A stretch of DNA of 33,707 nt from Candidatus Woesearchaeota archaeon. GTDB lineage: Archaea; Nanobdellota; Nanobdellia; Woesearchaeales; J072. Below the pieces are notes generated by a model, which saw only the letters and a program-made list of their open reading frames with translations, did no database searches and had not been told where the DNA came from. Location of the stretch: the NCBI GenBank assembly GCA_003695265.1, contig RFII01000037.1, positions 1 through 33,707 on the forward strand, given 5' to 3'. The translations under genes were made by a program, and so were the position numbers. Position 1 is the first letter of the stretch; each line of letters starts with the position of its first letter. This document shows, in pieces, positions 16,380 through 22,544 of this stretch.

Positions 16380-16622
16380 ATGGTCAAGAAAAAAAAGTTT
16401 GGATCTGTCAAAAGGTTTGGTCCTCGATATGGAAGAAGAACAAAGGACAGAGTGTCAGAAGTCGAGGCGCTGAGGAAAAAAAAGCATTCCTGCCCTTTCT
16501 GCAAAAAAAACAAAGTAAAAAGATTGGCTGCAGGAATATGGTATTGCAGCAAGTGTAACTGCAAGTTCACAAGCAAGGCATATTCTGTAAGCTCAAAGAA
16601 GAAAGTCGTTTCGGAGGCATAA
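16380..16622 (+). CDS. rpl37ae: Large ribosomal subunit protein L37Ae (eL43)
   Basis: Product of 80 residues, near the usual archaeal length. It has a basic N-terminus (FGSVKRFGPRYGRRTKDRVSEVE) and a zinc ribbon with C38/C41 and C56/C59 (CPFC...YCSKC), then FTSKAY. It is a component of the 50S subunit that binds 23S rRNA. It heads the canonical archaeal cluster with rpoP, pcc1 and prefoldin beta. The start lies 8 nt after the tRNA-Pro 3' end, so the mRNA is probably released by tRNA 3' processing and would be nearly leaderless. Confidence 0.97.
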   Translation: MVKKKKFGSVKRFGPRYGRRTKDRVSEVEALRKKKHSCPFCKKNKVKRLAAGIWYCSKCNCKFTSKAYSVSSKKKVVSEA

Positions 16623-16623
16623 A

Positions 16624-16761
16624 ATGGTTAGCTACAAATGCTTTGAGTGCAACAGGGAAATCTCAGACACAATGCTAAGAAAAAAAGTGAGGTGCCCTTA
16701 TTGCGGAAGCAAAATGCTTTTCAAGCCGCGCCAAACCACGACAGTTGTAAAGGCAAGATGA
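16624..16761 (+). CDS. rpoP: DNA-directed RNA polymerase subunit P (Rpo12)
   Basis: Product of 45 residues. Features: MVSYKCFECNREI with CxxC at 6-9, RKKVRCPYCGSKML with CxxC at 24-27, and the conserved C-terminal KPR...VVKAR. Rpo12/RpoP is a small zinc-ribbon assembly subunit of archaeal RNA polymerase, equivalent to eukaryotic Rpb12. It begins one base after the rpl37ae stop, and its TGA overlaps the pcc1 ATG (ATGA), so translation is coupled. Confidence 0.95.
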   Translation: MVSYKCFECNREISDTMLRKKVRCPYCGSKMLFKPRQTTTVVKAR

Positions 16762-16994
16762 GCTTCAGTGCTTTAATAAAATATCCGGAACCAGGATCAT
16801 ATGATTGCTTTTATCCCGAGTTTCAGGAGAAAAACAATGCTCGTGCAACAGTAGCGCTTTCAAAAGAAAAGAACAAGGTTGTATTCATGATAAATTCAAA
16901 AGACTTCACTGCTTTCAAAGCAAGAATAAATTCGGTAATAAAACTTATTGAGGTTTACGAAAAGGCAAAAAATGGCAATGAGCAAAGAAGTTGA
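16758..16994 (+). CDS. pcc1: KEOPS complex subunit Pcc1
   Basis: From the ATG at 16758, which overlaps the rpoP stop, the product has 78 residues, typical for Pcc1. It has the beta-beta-alpha pattern with NARATVALSKEKNKVVFMINSKDFTAFKARINSVIKLIEVYEKAK; the D..AF.AR.NS....I segment is the family signature. Pcc1 is the small dimeric KEOPS subunit that helps bind tRNA and activate Kae1 in t6A37 synthesis. A longer frame upstream overlaps rpoP in another reading frame and is not used. It overlaps the prefoldin beta start by 23 nt. Confidence 0.9.
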   Translation: MSFSALIKYPEPGSYDCFYPEFQEKNNARATVALSKEKNKVVFMINSKDFTAFKARINSVIKLIEVYEKAKNGNEQRS

Positions 16995-17301
16995 GCAGAA
17001 AATAAGCCAACTGCAGTTGATTGAGCAGAACCTGCAAAATTACTTAATGCAAAAACAAAACCTCCAAAACCAGCTCATTGAGATTGAGAGCGCACAGAAA
17101 GAGCTGGAAACAGCAAAAAAGGCGTACAAGATTGTTGGCAACATAATGGTTTCTTCTGCAAAGGAAGATCTTGTGAAAGACCTCAACGAAAAAAAGAAAA
17201 TTGTAGAGCTCCGAATCAAAAACCTGGAGAAACAGGAGGACAAAATAAAGAAAAAAGCAGAAGAGCTCAAAAAGGACGTTTTATCAAACATGAAAGAGTG
17301 A
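16972..17301 (+). CDS. pfdB: Prefoldin beta subunit
   Basis: Product of 109 residues starting MAMSKEVEQK. It has two long coiled-coil helices (~5-48 and ~75-108) around a beta hairpin (AYKIVGNIMVSSAKEDLVKDL), then KKKIVELRIKNLEKQEDKIKKKAEEL, the prefoldin beta signature. It forms the hexameric jellyfish-like cytosolic chaperone with the alpha subunit, which is not recognised in this window. The 23-nt overlap with pcc1 indicates coupled expression. A start at 16978 (MSKEV) is the alternative. Confidence 0.93.
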   Translation: MAMSKEVEQKISQLQLIEQNLQNYLMQKQNLQNQLIEIESAQKELETAKKAYKIVGNIMVSSAKEDLVKDLNEKKKIVELRIKNLEKQEDKIKKKAEELKKDVLSNMKE

Positions 17302-17306
17302 TTGCA

Positions 17307-17546
17307 ATGGCAGAATTTGATGAAGTGATTAAAGCGTTAAAAGAACTTTGTGAAGACCCATTAGTGCCTAAAAACGTTAAGGTAAAGCTCCAGAATACAA
17401 TAAATTCCTTAAATGATGACTGTGAACTATCAATAAAGGTTGACCGCGCCTTGAACGAGCTTGATGAGATCTCGTCTGACGCTAACATTGAGCCGTTCAC
17501 GAGAACGCAGATATGGAATATTGTTTCTTTACTTGAAAGCCTTTGA
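17307..17546 (+). CDS. UPF0147 family protein
   Basis: Product of 79 residues, starting MAEFDEVIKALKELCEDPLVPKNVKVKLQNTINSL and ending DANIEPFTRTQIWNIVSLLES. The DxxVPKNVK and RTxIW..vs.LES motifs are diagnostic of the archaeal UPF0147 family, a small helical protein of unknown function. The ATG at 17307 was preferred to the GTG at 17298, which overlaps the previous stop. It ends the tRNA/L37Ae unit; the next gene is convergent. Confidence 0.92.
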   Translation: MAEFDEVIKALKELCEDPLVPKNVKVKLQNTINSLNDDCELSIKVDRALNELDEISSDANIEPFTRTQIWNIVSLLESL

Positions 17547-17576
17547 TTGCTCAACTTTGGGCACCAACACCGCCCT

Positions 17577-18173
17577 TTAGTGTGATGTGGTTGATTTCTT
17601 GTTTCTCCTGTTAGGTATGATAACAACCTTCTCTTTTACCAAAAGGCTGTTAGGTATGAATATTTCATCCCCTTTTTTTGTTTCTACTTTTGTTTCAATA
17701 AGGTTGAGGTAGACTATTCTTCCTTCAGCATGCTTAACTTTTATTGTGTCTCCTATCTTCAAACGCCTTTTCTTATGCAGAATAAAGCCTGCTATTAAGT
17801 TAGGGATAAAATCTTTTATGCTTAGTAGTATGGACAAAATAATAACGAGCAAAAAAGCTCCGAAAAGAATATATAATATTATTGGGGCTAAGCTAAGGGT
17901 TTCTAAAGCCCAAACAACCGCAATAAAATAGATAAAATACGTTGATAAGTTACTTATTATTTCCTCTAGACTGATTGGTATTTTTGTCGCTTTTCTTAAA
18001 GACTTGTTTATTTCGAGTTCGTGCAGAACCCTAAGTATTAATTTTCCAACAAGCCTTCCTATTATTATGCCAACAAAGATTATGAGAACAGCCACTATCA
18101 GTTTGCTTAGGAACCCGCCTATTCTGATGTTGAGAAAATTGAACGCGTTAAGCATTACTGGATATTCCCCCAT
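17577..18173 (-). CDS. Small MscS-family mechanosensitive channel
   Basis: Product of 198 residues with three predicted TM helices (~20-46, ~73-95, ~97-122), followed by an MscS-type beta domain: IPNLIAGFILHKKRRLKIGDTIKVKHAEGRIVYLNLIETKVETKKGDEIFIPNSLL. This matches the family signature (RP..GD.I...G.V..I....T.I.T.D...V.IPN..L). It lacks the C-terminal cytoplasmic vestibule of E. coli MscS, so it is a minimal form. It likely gates under membrane tension or hypo-osmotic shock. A TATA box ~24 nt upstream implies a leaderless mRNA, divergent from the DRG gene. Confidence 0.88.
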   Translation of the reverse strand: MGEYPVMLNAFNFLNIRIGGFLSKLIVAVLIIFVGIIIGRLVGKLILRVLHELEINKSLRKATKIPISLEEIISNLSTYFIYFIAVVWALETLSLAPIILYILFGAFLLVIILSILLSIKDFIPNLIAGFILHKKRRLKIGDTIKVKHAEGRIVYLNLIETKVETKKGDEIFIPNSLLVKEKVVIIPNRRNKKSTTSH

Positions 18174-18197
18174 AGTATAAATGAGGTAAAAAGATTA

Positions 18198-18227
18198 GTT
18201 TATAAAAGTGTCGGTAAAAAATAAATA
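18198..18227. promoter_or_regulatory. Divergent TATA boxes of the MscS-type and DRG genes
   Basis: On the minus strand TTTTATAAAC (18198-18207) lies 24 nt before the ATG at 18173. On the plus strand AAAAATAAATAC (18216-18227) precedes a ~20-nt leader of the DRG gene. Confidence 0.5.
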
Positions 18228-18270
18228 CTGATTCTTAATACATGTTTTTGCGCATTGGTAAGTACATAAA

Positions 18271-19386
18271 ATGGCAAAAGAAGCAACGTCAAAAAAAGAT
18301 GCTCAAAGCAGGATAAAGGAGCTTGAGGAAGAGCTCAGGAAAACGCCTTATAATAAGAGAACCCAGCATCACATAGGTCTTATAAAAGCGCAGATAGCAA
18401 AGCTTAGGGAGAAGCAGGAAAGGCAAGGAAAAGGTAAGGGAAAGCATGAAGGTTACTCAATAAGGAAAACAGGGGATGGCACAGTAGTTTTAGTCGGCTT
18501 TCCATCATCAGGAAAATCAACTTTATTAAACAAAATTACTAAAACAGAGTCTCGCACCGGCAATTACGATTTTACAACGTTGAATGTTGTGCCAGGACTT
18601 TTGGAGTATAGGCATGCGAAGATTCAGGTTTTAGACGTTCCAGGGATTGTTAGAGGTGCTGCCTCTGGCAAGGGAAGAGGAAAAGAGGTGATTTCTGTAA
18701 TCAGGAACGCTGACCTCATTGTTGTGCTTATAGATGCAACCCAGCCAAAGCAGCTTAAATTCCTGAAAAAAGAACTTTTTGACGCTGGGATTCGAATGAA
18801 TGAGAAGAAGCCTGATGTGAAAATTACGAGAACTTCTAAAAATGGAATTGTTATTGGCACAACAAAAAAGCTCACACGTCTAAGCAAGGAAACAATAAAA
18901 GGGATTATGAAAGAATTTAAGATAATAAACGCTGATGTTGTTATAAGGGATAACATAACTGACGACCAGCTGATTGACTGTATTGAGGGGAACAGAGCAT
19001 ACATTAAAGGGGTCATAGTTGTAAACAAGATTGATTTGCTGGACAAGGAGAGATTGGATGAGGTAAAAAAGATGTTAAAGCCAGACCTAGTGATATCTGC
19101 TGAGCACGAAATTGGTGTTGAAGAGCTGAAAGAACTAATTTTTGAGAGGCTGGATTTGATAAGGATATACCTCAAGCAGCCTGGCAAGCCAGCTGACCTA
19201 AAGGAACCTCTAATAATGTTCAAGTCATGCACTGTGGAAGATGTTTGCAACAAGCTGCACAAGGATTTTGTGAGAAAATTCAGGTTCTGCAGGGTGTGGG
19301 GGAAAAGCTCAAAGTTTGACGGGCAAAGGTTCAATTTGAAGCATATCTTGGCAGATGAGGACATTTTAGAAATTCATTTGAGTTGA
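18271..19386 (+). CDS. DRG-type (OBG family) GTP-binding protein with TGS domain
   Basis: Product of 371 residues, typical for archaeal DRG. Order: N-terminal helical region (~1-65), G domain with G1 GFPSSGKST (76-84), switch FTTLN (101-105), G3 DVPG (122-125), G4 NKID (251-254), G5 ISAEHEIG (~274-281), and a C-terminal TGS domain (~296-371, ending LKHILADEDILEIH). The ~100-residue insert between G3 and G4 is characteristic of DRG proteins. These GTPases associate with ribosomes and translation. The neighbours are unrelated; it has its own promoter. Confidence 0.95.
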   Translation: MAKEATSKKDAQSRIKELEEELRKTPYNKRTQHHIGLIKAQIAKLREKQERQGKGKGKHEGYSIRKTGDGTVVLVGFPSSGKSTLLNKITKTESRTGNYDFTTLNVVPGLLEYRHAKIQVLDVPGIVRGAASGKGRGKEVISVIRNADLIVVLIDATQPKQLKFLKKELFDAGIRMNEKKPDVKITRTSKNGIVIGTTKKLTRLSKETIKGIMKEFKIINADVVIRDNITDDQLIDCIEGNRAYIKGVIVVNKIDLLDKERLDEVKKMLKPDLVISAEHEIGVEELKELIFERLDLIRIYLKQPGKPADLKEPLIMFKSCTVEDVCNKLHKDFVRKFRFCRVWGKSSKFDGQRFNLKHILADEDILEIHLS

Positions 19387-19410
19387 AATTAATGAAATAA
19401 AACCCAAAAA

Positions 19411-19420
19411 GTTTTAAATA
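19411..19420 (+). promoter_or_regulatory. TATA box of the response-regulator gene
   Basis: GTTTTAAATA lies 22 nt before the ATG at 19443, so the mRNA is probably leaderless. Confidence 0.5.
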
Positions 19421-19442
19421 AAAAGAGTTTTCTTACCATAAA

Positions 19443-19838
19443 ATGATAACAGCCTCAAGGGATTCTGGGAGGCCGACTCTTTTGCTTGTGGATGATGATG
19501 ACAGCATTAGAAATGATTATATGCTTCAAATTGGTGAGAAGTTTCAGATTATACCTTTTGCTGATTACGCGTCTACAATGAGTTATTTGTCGGGCCACAA
19601 ACCAGATGTTGTTCTTTCAGACATAGATCTCACTGGAGATGGCAGTGGAAGGCAAGGTGTTAATATTTGTGATTTTGCGCGAAAAAATTATGGAATACCA
19701 GCATTTTTGATGTCATCAGATTATAGCATGAGAAGCATTGCTGAAAGGAATGGTCTTAAATTTCACCTTAAAGGTGTTGAATCAGTCGCTGATTTGGTGG
19801 AAAGAATAAGTAATGCGATTGGATACCACAGCAATTAA
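19443..19838 (+). CDS. Stand-alone response regulator receiver protein
   Basis: Product of 131 residues, a single receiver (CheY-like) domain. Acidic pocket D17/D18 (LLLVDDDD), phosphoacceptor D60 (VVLSDIDL), switch Ser91 (LMSSD) and Lys110 (FHLKG) are all present. No output domain and no histidine kinase are seen in the window, so it must work with a kinase elsewhere and act by protein-protein contact. A short insert, TGDGSGRQG, follows the phospho-Asp strand and is unusual. It has its own leaderless promoter. Confidence 0.88.
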   Translation: MITASRDSGRPTLLLVDDDDSIRNDYMLQIGEKFQIIPFADYASTMSYLSGHKPDVVLSDIDLTGDGSGRQGVNICDFARKNYGIPAFLMSSDYSMRSIAERNGLKFHLKGVESVADLVERISNAIGYHSN

Positions 19839-19849
19839 TTTTTTCAGAA

Positions 19850-19878
19850 ATCCTTAAATACTTTGTGTTCAAACACAA
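19850..19878 (+). promoter_or_regulatory. Promoter with 16-bp palindrome before the 19894 gene
   Basis: A TATA-like box CCTTAAATACT (~19851-19861) is followed by the perfect 7-2-7 palindrome TTGTGTTCAAACACAA (19863-19878), positioned between the TATA box and the start codons: a candidate repressor site. Confidence 0.5.
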
Positions 19879-19893
19879 TATATGGTGAGTGTT

Positions 19894-20166
19894 ATGGCAA
19901 AGAAAGAAGAAGTGAAGATGAGCAAGGAGGAGCAGATAGGGTTCCATAAAGGCTCATTAGCAACACTGGCGAAGGAGAGGCAAGAGCTAAGCAGAATACT
20001 GCAGATTGTTGAGCAGTTGATGCAGATGCACGTAAAAGCACTGCAAGAGCTTGGCGTTGATTTGACAAAAGAGATGAGCCCGCAAGAAGGCGAAGTAGAT
20101 AAAGCAAAGCCAGCTGCCAAAAAAAGCGCAGCAAAGCCAAAAAAGCCTATTGAGGACCTAATTTAA
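19894..20166 (+). CDS. Conserved-looking small helical protein, function unknown
   Basis: Product of 90 residues from ATG 19894, with GGTGA at 19885-19889 as ribosome-binding site; ATG 19882 (94 residues) is an alternative for a leaderless transcript. A helical hairpin (EEQIGFHKGSLATLAKERQELSRILQIVEQLMQMHVKALQELGVDL) is followed by a Lys/Ala/Pro-rich low-complexity tail (KPAAKKSAAKPKK). No family is recognised. It abuts the DUF371 gene directly (ATG right after TAA), so the two are cotranscribed. The basic tail suggests nucleic-acid or ribosome contact, by inference only. Confidence 0.75.
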   Translation: MAKKEEVKMSKEEQIGFHKGSLATLAKERQELSRILQIVEQLMQMHVKALQELGVDLTKEMSPQEGEVDKAKPAAKKSAAKPKKPIEDLI

Positions 20167-20556
20167 ATGGAATACTCATTTCATTTTTCTGGGCATAAAA
20201 ACATTTCTGCAACGCACAAAACAACATTTGAGCTCACAAAAGAACCAACCCTAACAGAAAAGGGTGACTGCATTATTGGCGTAAAAGCGGATTTTAAATT
20301 GTCAGAGTTAAAGAGATTCTTAAGAAAAGAAAAAGTTCTGATAATTATTATGTCAGGGGAGTTCTCTGAGGAAGTTGTGGCTGTGCCTAATAAAAGTTTT
20401 AGCTCAGAAAAAGAGCTTGTCGTCAGGACTTCTGGCTTCATCTCAAAGAGGACTTTTGCTGTTATGGCGGACAAGGCGTGCTCTGATTTCTCAAGGGAGA
20501 TTATCAAAAGCATAAAGGAAAACGGCGGAAAAGTTATTGTTAGAGAAAGCTCATAA
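20167..20556 (+). CDS. DUF371 family protein
   Basis: Product of 129 residues. The N-terminus FHFSGHKNISATHKTTFELTKE and the middle LTEKGDCIIGVKADF match the archaeal DUF371 family, which has a conserved GH.n..atH.tT.E.T motif and gDCIiGV. The C-terminus RTFAVMADKACSDFSREIIKSI also fits. Biochemical function is unknown; the protein is cytosolic. It starts immediately after the previous stop, and its 3' end overlaps the convergent membrane-protein gene by 17 nt. Confidence 0.9.
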   Translation: MEYSFHFSGHKNISATHKTTFELTKEPTLTEKGDCIIGVKADFKLSELKRFLRKEKVLIIIMSGEFSEEVVAVPNKSFSSEKELVVRTSGFISKRTFAVMADKACSDFSREIIKSIKENGGKVIVRESS

Positions 20557-20809
20557 CTCCTTTATAAAGTAAGAATATTGCAATCGCTGCTGAAAAAGCT
20601 GGTGAGGCCAATCCAAAAGCGAGAAGAAGAAGGTATGCTCCTGCCAACACGTCGCCAATGCTCAAAAAATCAATGGTTGCTATCGAGAAAAAAACGCCTT
20701 TGAATATTAAGTACCATGCAGCAATAAACAAAAGTTTTTGCGGTAGGAAAATTGAGTACAAAACCAAAAGAGCTGCCAACAAATCCAATAATCCTAAGAG
20801 TTGAATCAT
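20540..20809 (-). CDS. Small multi-pass membrane protein
   Basis: Product of 89 residues, hydrophobic throughout with about three TM helices (LLDLLAALLVLYSIFL, LLFIAAWYLIFKGVFFSI, DVLAGAYLLLLAFGLASPAFSAAIAIFLLYKGV). No family is recognised. Its ATG overlaps the stop of the upstream gene (TAATG), so the two are translated as a coupled pair of small membrane proteins. Its 3' end runs 17 nt into the convergent DUF371 gene. Confidence 0.75.
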   Translation of the reverse strand: MIQLLGLLDLLAALLVLYSIFLPQKLLFIAAWYLIFKGVFFSIATIDFLSIGDVLAGAYLLLLAFGLASPAFSAAIAIFLLYKGVMSFL

Positions 20810-21153
20810 TATAATGCACCTATTGCAAGAATGATTATTATAAGAATAAAGAGAAACTTCAAAATACGAAAAGGTCTTATTGTGTAATTATTTATTTCAT
20901 TTAGGGCCCAAGGAATTAGCGCTGCGAGAGCTAAAAATATTAGTCCTGCACCCAGAGTGAAGATTAATGCTGTTTCTTTCAAAACAAAGCTGATTATAAG
21001 CAAGAACAAAATAAATCCAAAAAGCTTAGTTATAAACTGCCTGGACGTTCCAAAAGTAAGAAAGTTTTTGTTGTTGGGCTCTGTCAAGCCCATTAGTATG
21101 TGTTCCCAGCTTTTGATATAGTAATCCTTGCTTACTATTTTAATGATTACCAC
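20809..21153 (-). CDS. Small membrane protein
   Basis: Product of 114 residues from a GTG start at 21153, with a TATA-like box (TTTAAATAAA on the minus strand, ~21176-21186) ~25 nt upstream; an internal ATG at 21093 is the alternative. After a ~38-residue polar N-terminus (KSWEHILMGLTEPNNKNFLTFG) there are three hydrophobic segments (LFGFILFLLIISFVL, ALIFTLGAGLIFLALAALIPW, ILKFLFILIIIILAIGAL). No family is recognised. Coupled to the next gene by TAATG. Confidence 0.7.
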   Translation of the reverse strand: MVIIKIVSKDYYIKSWEHILMGLTEPNNKNFLTFGTSRQFITKLFGFILFLLIISFVLKETALIFTLGAGLIFLALAALIPWALNEINNYTIRPFRILKFLFILIIIILAIGAL

Positions 21154-21180
21154 CTGTTATGTCAGAAAAAAGGGGTTTAT

Positions 21181-21573
21181 TTAAAGATTGTCTTTTTTTG
21201 TTTTTGCAAGGCTGCTAACCTTCAGCCCTATTTTTGAGAACCCAAAGCGTCTGCTTAATTCACGGGCGAAGAAAGCCAAGTAAGTCATAGACAAGAGAAA
21301 GCTTATTGCAAGAAGGTTTGTTAATGCAATGTCAATTGCAGGATTCCTAATGACAAGAAGTCCTAGTTTTGAGAATATGCTCCACATAAAAAACAGGAAT
21401 CCTATGCTGATAGTTATTAATAATGCGCTGAGAAAATCACGCATATGGCCTGAAGTAAGCTCAGACCTGCCATTATGAACAAGGATTAAGGATATTACAA
21501 TGTGGAATATTCCAAAAACAGCGTATAATATTACCAAAAGAGTGTCTATGAAATCAAGCCCTAAGTTTGACAT
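21181..21573 (-). CDS. Multi-pass membrane protein
   Basis: Product of 130 residues with three TM helices (~9-32, ~44-72, ~80-103) and a basic cytosolic C-terminus (FARELSRRFGFSKIGLKVSSLAKTKKDNL). A TATA box (TGTTTAAAAT on the minus strand, 21601-21610) lies 27 nt before the ATG, so leaderless. The arrangement of helices and location next to the RecA-fold-like gene on the same strand suggest a sensory-membrane pairing of the kind often seen with KaiC/DUF835-type archaeal proteins, but this is inference. Confidence 0.75.
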   Translation of the reverse strand: MSNLGLDFIDTLLVILYAVFGIFHIVISLILVHNGRSELTSGHMRDFLSALLITISIGFLFFMWSIFSKLGLLVIRNPAIDIALTNLLAISFLLSMTYLAFFARELSRRFGFSKIGLKVSSLAKTKKDNL

Positions 21574-21612
21574 TTTGAACCTTTTATTTTGAACGTTGCT
21601 ATTTTAAACATT

Positions 21613-22164
21613 TTAAACTGTTATAGTGGCATCGCAAAATTGGCTTACCTCTGATATCAGCCCAGGATCAGTGTCTTTTCTTAAGCAGATGATTATCCCA
21701 TCAACTTGATAATTTCTCATCTTGCCAGCTAAAAAATGCATGAACCTTGCCACTGTTTCCTGCGAAGAGTAAACAAGCAGCGTGTTTAAAGAGTCAAAAA
21801 AAACAAATTTTTCATCCTGGGATATTGCTCTGACAGCCTCTGTCATTGCTATTGATATGTCGCTTAAGTCGCGTGGACTTCTTAAGTAAAAGCAGTTTTC
21901 AGCATCAGGAATGTGTGACTGGTGCATATGAGACACAGCATCAATAAATATTATCATGTTTGTGTCAACGCCATTCCTTTTAAACGTGTCAGCAAGTGTT
22001 GAGAAAGGCTTGTTTATTGTTATATAAACGCCTGGAAAGTGCTTTATATTTGTAAAATATTTTACCAAGTTGACATTTGTTTCCTGATAATTGTCAATGT
22101 CAACGAGGAAAAGCGCTATGAACTTATCAAGCTTTTTAATGCTGTCCAAATACCTCTTTTTCAT
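21613..22164 (-). CDS. RecA/KaiC-fold-like protein without Walker A
   Basis: Product of 183 residues from the ATG at 22164, which lies 21 nt downstream of a TATA box; a longer frame to 22215 would run across that promoter. Segments such as GVYITINKPF, NMIIFIDAVSHM, KFVFFDSLNTLLVY, FMHFLAGKMRNYQVDGIIICLRKD and QFCDATITV follow the beta-strand order of RecA/KaiC-family domains: the IFID strand resembles an internal strand, and FFDSLNTLL resembles the Walker B strand plus SLN-T region. The phosphate-binding loop (GxxxxGKT) is replaced by INKPFSTLADT, so ATP hydrolysis is unlikely. Archaeal families of this type (DUF7504/DUF835-like) act in signalling; assignment is tentative. Confidence 0.65.
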   Translation of the reverse strand: MKKRYLDSIKKLDKFIALFLVDIDNYQETNVNLVKYFTNIKHFPGVYITINKPFSTLADTFKRNGVDTNMIIFIDAVSHMHQSHIPDAENCFYLRSPRDLSDISIAMTEAVRAISQDEKFVFFDSLNTLLVYSSQETVARFMHFLAGKMRNYQVDGIIICLRKDTDPGLISEVSQFCDATITV

Positions 22165-22185
22165 GAGATAGACTAACACAGAATG

Positions 22186-22225
22186 CTTTATAAAAGTTTC
22201 TTTTTTTGAAAGCAAAATTATTTAT
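22186..22225. promoter_or_regulatory. Divergent TATA boxes of the RecA-like and 22250 genes
   Basis: On the minus strand CTTTTATAAAG (22186-22196) lies 21 nt before ATG 22164. On the plus strand ATTATTTATAGC (~22217-22228) lies ~22 nt before ATG 22250. Both mRNAs appear leaderless. Confidence 0.5.
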
Positions 22226-22249
22226 AGCAAAAGCTTGATTTGTATTGAT

Positions 22250-22471
22250 ATGGAAAAGAAGAGATTTTTTATAGGATTAGTGCTTGGCTGGATGCTGGTT
22301 TTATTTTTGTCAGTGTTGAGTGTTTTTTATGGAAATAATGTTTCAGGAGCTGTTGTGAAGCAGATAAAGCCGCTCTCGCAGAGTGTAAGCATTGTTCTTG
22401 TTACTACGCTCCTTGTTGTTGTATTGCTTAATGGAATACTTATAAGGAGTTATTTTAAAAAACAAGCTTGA
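22250..22471 (+). CDS. Small two-TM membrane protein
   Basis: Product of 73 residues: TM1 FFIGLVLGWMLVLFLSVLSVFY, a short outer loop (GNNVSGAVVKQIKPLSQS), TM2 IVLVTTLLVVVLLNGILI, and a basic end (RSYFKKQA). The ATG at 22250 was preferred over TTG 22235 because the TATA box sits ~22 nt upstream of it. No family is recognised; it has no obvious functional partner. Confidence 0.7.
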   Translation: MEKKRFFIGLVLGWMLVLFLSVLSVFYGNNVSGAVVKQIKPLSQSVSIVLVTTLLVVVLLNGILIRSYFKKQA

Positions 22472-22509
22472 TTATTATTCTTAACTTTTTAGTAACAACA
22501 ATCAAAAAG

Positions 22510-22535
22510 ATTTATATATAACAAATGAATTTGTT
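22510..22535 (+). promoter_or_regulatory. TATA box and 16-bp palindrome before the HD-domain gene
   Basis: TTTATATATA (22511-22520) is directly followed by the perfect 7-2-7 palindrome AACAAATGAATTTGTT (22520-22535), 9 nt before the ATG at 22545. A repressor bound here would cover the transcription start. Confidence 0.55.
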
Positions 22536-22544
22536 AGGGTAAAA

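Noticed and set aside
18624-19364. 246-residue open frame on the minus strand
   Set aside because: Antisense to the well-supported DRG GTPase; serine- and phenylalanine-rich sequence typical of a shadow frame.
19894-20166. Assignment of the 90-residue helical protein as prefoldin alpha
   Set aside because: It is too short, lacks the beta hairpins between two long coiled coils, and has a low-complexity basic tail.
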